In this document: positions 59,027 through 64,000 of the stretch, one piece after another
Position numbering within the stretch: the stretch's first letter is position 1
Layout of the letters: each line of letters starts with the position of its first letter
From: Euglena gracilis
Taxonomy: Eukaryota; Euglenida; Euglenophyceae; Euglenales
NCBI GenBank assembly: GCA_039621445.1
Contig: CP154956.1
Location: forward strand, 25,098,743 to 25,162,742
DNA: 64,000 nt
Direction: 5' to 3'
Program-made: the position numbers and the translations under genes
The notes under the pieces: model-generated
Database searches by the model: none
Seen by the model: the letters and a program-made list of their open reading frames with translations, nothing else
Told to the model about the DNA's origin: nothing

Positions 59027-62000
59027 CATTTCACATTAAAAATCTCCCGAGGGTGTGTTAACGCCCTCCCTCATCAAAAGTGCCAACACACAGGATTTTT
59101 GGGTTAGTTGAAGCTGCCACATTTTCAACGTAAAAGAAAACAGATCCAATGAAAGCAATTTTTTTCCTGGAATAGAGAGGATATCAGGAAATAAAGACAT
59201 TTTTTTTGTTGGTGCATTTCACCCTGGCCCGACCCAGAATGTCCCTGATCCAAAGCATTTAAGCGGCTGAACTCGCATTAAGGATCTTTGTGTTGGATGC
59301 ATTTGCGCACGTCGTAATTTTTTTTTTGATTTGGAGTGTTGGGGTCCAGGTTTCCGAATTGCTGTGACATGCTGGCCCTCTGGTTGTTGATTTTCACAAT
59401 TTCCAGTGTTGAAACCCCAGGGAATGCACATATTTGGTGTTTTTTGACCCTCCGCAATGTTTGCCGAGTTGTGAAACCCCCGAGACTGACCCCCTGGAAA
59501 GTGAGAAATTCAGCAGAAATACGAATGCAACCCCCGGTATCCCCCCATTTTCCTGTGTAACAAACTGCCAGAGCCAGATGGTGTTCTGGATGTGAGGTGA
59601 CGGGTGACGGCAATTACACACGTTTGCAGCCAATGTATTGTGGCTTATTTAAATTCTTCATGATTCATTATAATTATTTGTGAAACATTTTGCATGATTT
59701 AGTACGGCAAAAGGACCAGCCTTTTGGGCTGGAATTTGGGCATCGGCAGCTGAGCATGTGAAATACCATTATCTGACCCCTGAAGAATCAAAAGGGGCAC
59801 TTTCCAGGTTTTATCCTGAAAACTTGAGTGTAAAGGTGCCCTTCACCCAGCATTTAGTCCGAATATTCCAGAACTGCATCAATGCCGCACCCTCTCAATG
59901 GTTCGTTTGTGAAGTTGCATATGTGGTTGATTTGCGCAAATGCGCAGGCAGACCATTTTGCATTTGTGCATAAAATCCCAACCTTTTATACAATTTCACA
60001 AACACACCAGTTTCAGCCTGTGCATGAGGCCCGTTTGCACATTTGCACAAATGGTTGGTGTGTGCATTTGCGCACCGTTCATTTGCACAGACACGCAAAG
60101 GGAAAAAAAAGCAAAAATGTGAATTTTGCAAAAAAAATGCACATTTTGGCACACACCAACAAAATCTTTGAGAGATCCCCACCTAAGAAGCACTCCCAAC
60201 TCTCATATGCGAAGCCTGGTGTGTTTAGTAATTTTAGCAACCAAGATTTGCACTTTTTTTTGCTTTTTCTTTGTGTGATTTGATTTATCTTGTCATAAGC
60301 AAAACTCCCTGAGTTTTGTCAATACAAAACTCCCTGGAGTTCCTTGTTCTCCTTATCAAGCAAAACATCATTTATTTGTTATTATTTGGGGGGTTGTGCT
60401 TTGAAAATGTATGTTTGTTGTAAAAGGTTGTTGGGCAGTGGTTATAAAAGATCTAAAATGCCATTGGTGCAATAGAGTGATGTTCCAAATATTGTAGAAT
60501 TTTTATCACGAGAACTCAAGTCCCTCCAGGACAATTTAGAATTTTCTGGGGTACCTCAAATTGATGTTGAGTTTTCATTGCTTGATTTCATTGTCTTTTG
60601 CCCTGTCTTTTTGAATCGTCTTGTTGCATCTCCCCTCATGTTTGTCTTAAGGTTTTTTGCAGAAGGGACTTGTTTTGAATTTATCTTCAGGTGGGAGCAA
60701 ATTCACTGCGCACAGGCATATGCCACATCGTAAAGTTCGAAAGTGCTTTTTGGAGACAAATTGTGTCTGACAAATTGTGTAATGACTGTGTCTTTTAAAA
60801 CAAGGGTTCCCTTAATGTTCCCAGAAATATTTGCCTTTGGCGCATTGCAGAACAAGAAATTTTCCGTTGGTTGCAGAATCCATCCCATCCATAGCTTGGC
60901 TTTTTGTTAAAAGGGCATCAGCAATGCCCAGAAGCTTCAAGCCTCTTGCTTTTCACAGCTCTTCTTGCTGCAATTCACCTACACACCCTTTATCTGGAGT
61001 CCTCATTACCACGCAGCGTATCATCTGCTCCCTCCCCTCACCCTGGGCTTATTTGAGCATCACCAGCTACCCCTGAGGAAATTGCAATCAAGCAAATTGA
61101 GCTCGTTGCTGAAATTCATGGATATGGAAATGAGATATTATCCAACAGAAATCAAACAGATAGTGTGCAGATCCAGGAACCGCTTTCCAGAAAGTTTTTG
61201 GCACAATTTGATGAATTGAATTCTGACCAGGGTGCCATTTAAGCCGAAGGGCAACCTATCCCCGGGGTCCAGGAGGGCAAGTGACTGTTGGCTTTTTGCA
61301 GCGGAATGAGGAGGGGACCCCCCCCAGGTCCTGATCACTCCCCCCCCCCCTCCAGGCCGATGGGGGGGTCTGGGGAATTTTCTTCCCCGGGGCTTTGCGC
61401 CAGAAAAGCCGTGTTTTTTTATTTCATATGTTTTTTTTCCACATGTTGATTTGTGTGAAAAAAGCACCCAAAGTGTGATTTTTTGGACATTTTGAAATCT
61501 CCCCAAAATTCCCGGGCTTCGGCCCAGGATTTTTTTCCGGGGGGATCCAGGACCACTCTGTCTCGCCAACCCTCTCATTTAATGCCTTGGGGTCTGCCAG
61601 CTTTATTTCTGGAGGTGCAACAAATGGGCCAAAAATGGGCAAAATTGGTATGCATGTATGTACGAGGCTTCTTTTTAAGTCAGAAGAGCCCCCCCCCCCC
61701 GCGGGGGGGGGGTGGGTGGGTGAGTGGGTGGATCTGGGGCCGGACCCCTCCCCTGGGGGAGGTCCCGGGCAAGAGGCCCAGGTATTGGTTTCGGCGCGCA
61801 ACAACAAAAATTTTTTGAGAAATGCCCTTAGACGGCCCAATTTTGGGTCCCCAGGGGGGACACACCAACCACAGCGCTGGAATTACACCAGAGTTACTCA
61901 CCCGGCCACCAGGGCCAGGGGCAACAAAAGAGTACTGGTGTAAGAGGCCCCTAGCAACTCACCACACAACTGGGCCAGAAGCGAAGTTAGCGCCAGCCAT

Positions 62001-62372
62001 ACACAGACAAGAAGCCTTAGTGCAACTAAGGGGGGGGGGGTCCCGCGCCAGGTTAGGTGGGTGGGGGGGGGACCCAGGGTTCTTAAAACGAAGCCCAGTA
62101 CATATACAAGTATCCATCCATCATTTATCCATCCATCCATACATATGTAAATACACACATGCAAACATACAACCTCTTCCCCCACCAATTGCTATTTCTT
62201 TGTAACAATTTGTTTCAATTTGCTATTCTTATTCTTCTGTTTTTCAAAAGTGCTAGGCCCAGTGAACACTCTGCAGTAACAAAATGTGGTTCAGTTGCAA
62301 GACCTCAGGCAACCTCTGCAAGTATTCGCAAGGGCAAGGCTCGGCGTCGACGTGGTTTGAAAGGTGTTCCTT
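52973..62372 (+). CDS. Split gene for an unrecognised membrane-anchored protein (proposed)
   Basis: Nine segments with splice-like borders keep codon phase when joined in order: 52973-53169, 54183-54204, 54239-54404, 54494-54581, 57729-57987, 58161-58522, 59703-59807, 60851-61017 and 61067-61231. A further candidate at 62250-62372 needs another unseen exon. The start codes for a basic tip and a hydrophobic stretch (ILSAIGCSAILLVYFCFWGF), a type II signal anchor as in Golgi or ER enzymes. No catalytic family is recognised and some exons may be missing or wrong. The gene may run beyond the window. Confidence 0.55.
54239..54404 (+). CDS. Exon 3 of the membrane-anchored protein (with micro-exon 54183-54204 upstream)
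   Basis: After TTCTGCAG it encodes HIGHGVDSSVMHRIRV, YRNRFLRTLKAFFLARGAVE and RPNRHRTALIVDISV, ending before GTATGC in phase 1. A 22-bp exon (54183-54204, APAFLLR) links it in phase to exon 1. The charged helical middle is coding-like but not assigned to a family. Confidence 0.6.
54494..54581 (+). CDS. Exon 4 of the membrane-anchored protein
   Basis: Between TTCAAG and GTCTTT it encodes GTLENLLAVKMAQFDIDYQH then SILRSVVPYR. It takes phase 1 from exon 3 and leaves phase 2. Confidence 0.6.
55408..55817. mobile_element. Family A inverted-repeat element, copy A3 (410 bp)
   Basis: TIR CATACATCTCTCTAAGG at the left and CCTTAAAGAGATGTATG at the right (one change), with exact 8-bp duplications TGCCATAC (55400-55407, 55818-55825). 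It has the same orientation as A2, with a 60-bp internal deletion relative to A1. It lies in a proposed intron of the plus-strand gene. Confidence 0.96.
55888..55933. repeat. ACTCCGTCCTGAGTCCTG hairpin
   Basis: ACTCCGTCCTGAGTCCTG is followed after CATTTAAACA by CAGGACTCAGGAAGGAGT, an inverted repeat of 18 bp with one mismatch. GGACTCAGGA is also the motif of the 44014 fold-back. Confidence 0.85.
57729..57987 (+). CDS. Exon 5 of the membrane-anchored protein (proposed)
   Basis: After TGCTTGCAG: VPPQIAFTVESISGLTDFPK, NPAAFRLDLLLKQSEFVLP and RGYHISTTMRAPMRFFS, ending ATGGAG before GTTGTG. The phase fits exon 4. A 3.1-kb gap before it contains element A3 and could hide other exons. Confidence 0.5.
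58161..58522 (+). CDS. Exon 6 of the membrane-anchored protein (proposed)
   Basis: This long open segment follows TTTTTTTTTGCAG: FQKRFLTRAKG, NFMDEGSVQEFVFAWALHIK then TEELSSN and KKRKWDRGKFRQILCKR, ending before GTCTTT in phase 2. An alternative end at 58463 (GTTTCC) is also in frame. A Pro/Ser-rich open stretch downstream (58640-58880) may be another exon. Confidence 0.5.
58916..59023. repeat. CCCTAA repeats and (TA)n array
   Basis: Four CCCTAA units (58922-58944) are followed by an uninterrupted TA array of about 40 bp (58983-59023). Confidence 0.95.
59703..59807 (+). CDS. Exon 7 of the membrane-anchored protein (proposed)
   Basis: Between ATTTAG and GTTTTA: TAKGPAFWAGIWASAAEHVK then YHYLTPEESKGALS. 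The composition is clearly protein-like and phase 2 is used on both sides. Confidence 0.55.
60851..61231 (+). CDS. Exons 8 and 9 of the membrane-anchored protein (49-bp intron)
   Basis: Exon 8 (60851-61017) encodes NFPLVAESIPSIAWLFVKRA ... LSGVLITTQ. A 49-bp intron, GTATCA...CACCAG (61018-61066), leads in phase to exon 9 (61067-61231): TPEEIAIKQIELVAEIHGYG, NEILSNRNQTD and LSRKFLAQFDELNSDQ, ending before GTGCCA. An exon-like segment at 62250-62372 (KGKARRRRGLK) would need another exon between. Confidence 0.5.
61666..62095. mobile_element. Family C-related element, copy C2 (about 430 bp, ends uncertain)
   Basis: It begins GAGGCTTCTTTTTAAGTC and ends near CTTAAAACGAAGCCC, matching the family C termini. 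Only GTAC is shared by the flanks. The interior adds a GAAGCGAAGTTAGCGCCAGCC segment also found at 62770-62790. Confidence 0.6.
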
Positions 62373-62695
62373 TTGTCTTTTTGGCATTTTTTTTTGCTTT
62401 TATTGAAAAAGGTTTTCTAACTGCCAATTTTGCTTGTGACGGAGTGCCATTTGAGCATTCTTTGGTTGGGGGTGGATATCCGTTGGCGGGGTTTTCAAAC
62501 AAATTGGTTCTGTTCAGTTCCGAACAACACTCTCCAATTGACCAAGCAACCAAATCTCATCTCAGTTTTCAAAAGGAGTAAGAGTCAGGTATTATTTTTC
62601 TTTGGCAAAGCTTTTTTAGAATTTCACGGCATTTTAAGGCATTTTTAGGCTTTTTAAGGCTTTTAACGTTTTTTAGGGCATATCTTTCCAGGGTG

Positions 62696-62800
62696 GTCTT
62701 TTTAAGTCAGAAGAGGGGGGTTCCCCGCCCGGGGGGGGGGCTTTACAAAAGAAGCACACACATTGGGCCAGGAGCGAAGTTAGCGCCGGCCATCATTTGA
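62696..62800. mobile_element. Family C-related fragment C3
   Basis: TCTTTTTAAGTCAGAAG, a C/G-run core and GGAGCGAAGTTAGCGCCGGCC repeat parts of C2 in the same order, but shortened. No duplication was found. Confidence 0.55.
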
Positions 62801-64000
62801 CATGCAGTAAATAAAGTTGGAAGAAAGAGAACTCTACCACTGGTGGTTGATGAGGATAAAGAACACAGGAGGACGTCCACTCCCTGCTGACGCATCAGAC
62901 TCCATGGCACCTACACGTCAGTCAAAATAATGTTGGTGCACACAAGTTAACGATGAGAGATTTTCTAATTTCGTGACCGGGGGGGGGGTGGGCGTGGGGG
63001 GGGGGGGTCCCGCCCGATCCTGCCTCCCCGGGGGTGTGGGTTGGCTGATTGGGTACCCTCGTCGGAAGGACTTCTGAGACAAGTGAAGAGTGGAAACACA
63101 GCGCCCTCAAAGTGTTATTCGCATAAGAATGTAGGAGGTTTGTTCAATATGTCTGAGAAGGTCAATTGAAGCATGTCAGGTTATTGCATTATATGGCCCC
63201 CGAATACCATCACTTTCAAAAAGCGTTTTTTTTGTTTTGTGTGTGGTCCAAATCAAAAAAAAGAGTCAAAAACGCATTCATTTGAGTTTTGACTGGATAG
63301 CTAATGTTCCAGCGATGCCAGAAAGCATTTTCCCCCAAAGTTGGCCTATTTCTGCCGAGATTTTGTGTTTTCATTTTTTTTGCGCGGTCGGAGAAAATTG
63401 AATTGTTTAAGGCATTTGGCATTTTCAGGCATTTTGCATTTTCAGGCATTTTGACCAAAAATATTAAGGCGCCTTTTAAGACATTTTAAGGTTTTTCGAG
63501 GCGTCAAAATAAAAATGCCTGGTTAGAGCGAACATTTTTGCTTACACTTGCACAAGTTTGGACGGTGCGGCTAGAAGACGTAATGCAACAAAACTTATGA
63601 AAAGCAATATAAAAACTCAAAAATAAGAAAAGCACCGTCAAAAAGGGGAGTATAAGAAGAAGGAGAAGTAAAAAAAAAATTTTAAAGTGGCATTGTCCAG
63701 GTAAAGTGCAAAAATGGGGATCAGCGCGGTCTGGAGGGAAGGGAAAGGAAGAAAGATGGCTGGCATGGGGAAGTCAAGGCAAGAAAAAAAAAAGTATGGT
63801 TAGAAATTTCGAAGTTTGAGGTGAAATGGTGATCGCCAGTTGCAAGAAAGGTGAATGTAAAGAAAATATGAGCAATTTCTATGCAAAACTGTACGTGTTG
63901 TTTGGTATTTTTCTACACATGAAATTTGGTTGTCCCATTTTCATCAAAAAAAGTGCAAAAAAAAAAAAAAAATCAAAATTTGCTTACAATGCCAATTTGG
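62801..64000. other. Right end of the window, no gene recognised
   Basis: AT-rich sequence with GGCATTTTCAGGCATTTTG repeats (63410-63460) and a G/C-run block at 62978-63032. It may hold introns or exons of the plus-strand gene, but none could be supported. Confidence 0.5.

Overview
This is nuclear DNA of a eukaryote, very likely a protist with an intron-rich, transposon-laden genome. The evidence is a 26S proteasome subunit gene split into about 22 small exons over 30 kb, a second split gene on the other strand, two retrotransposon types, at least a dozen short inverted-repeat elements with exact target-site duplications, microsatellites and TTAGGG-like tracts. Some introns of the proteasome gene require GC (and probably GA) donors, and most donors lack the usual GTRAGT shape. 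Weak, non-GT donors are known from dinoflagellates and some other algae, but the sequence alone does not fix the lineage.

Layout. 1-5185: C/G-rich tandem repeats, then a decayed DIRS-like retrotransposon (+) with reverse transcriptase, RNase H, a DAM-like methylase domain and a tyrosine recombinase. 5509-35654: the Rpn2/PSMD1 gene on the minus strand, read by matching exon after exon to the family and checking codon phase at the junctions. Its large introns hold nearly all the short elements: families A, B, C, D and H, a 1.64-kb element with subterminal TTATTCCGG repeats, and 16-bp palindrome arrays. 35900-39898: an R2-type non-LTR retrotransposon ORF (+), head to head with Rpn2 and carrying two in-frame repeat insertions. 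40.28-40.98 kb: a frameshifted second copy of such an element's endonuclease end. 41-50 kb: fold-back elements, tandem arrays, broken ORFs of unknown type and a few candidate minus-strand exons. 49.5-50.0 and 55.4-55.8 kb: two more family A elements. 52973-about 62370: a second split gene (+), starting with a membrane anchor; nine exons join in phase, with a tenth possible, and the product is not recognised.

How it fits together. Only Rpn2 and the plus-strand gene look like host genes. Most other supported features are mobile elements or their remains. The short families have different ends, but most share long C and G runs and a small GGCGC/GCGCC stem-loop beside an A/T run, and most show 8-bp target duplications of the kind hAT-like transposases make. 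No transposase for them is visible here. C/G homopolymers are very common, so run lengths, and some apparent frameshifts, may be assembly errors.
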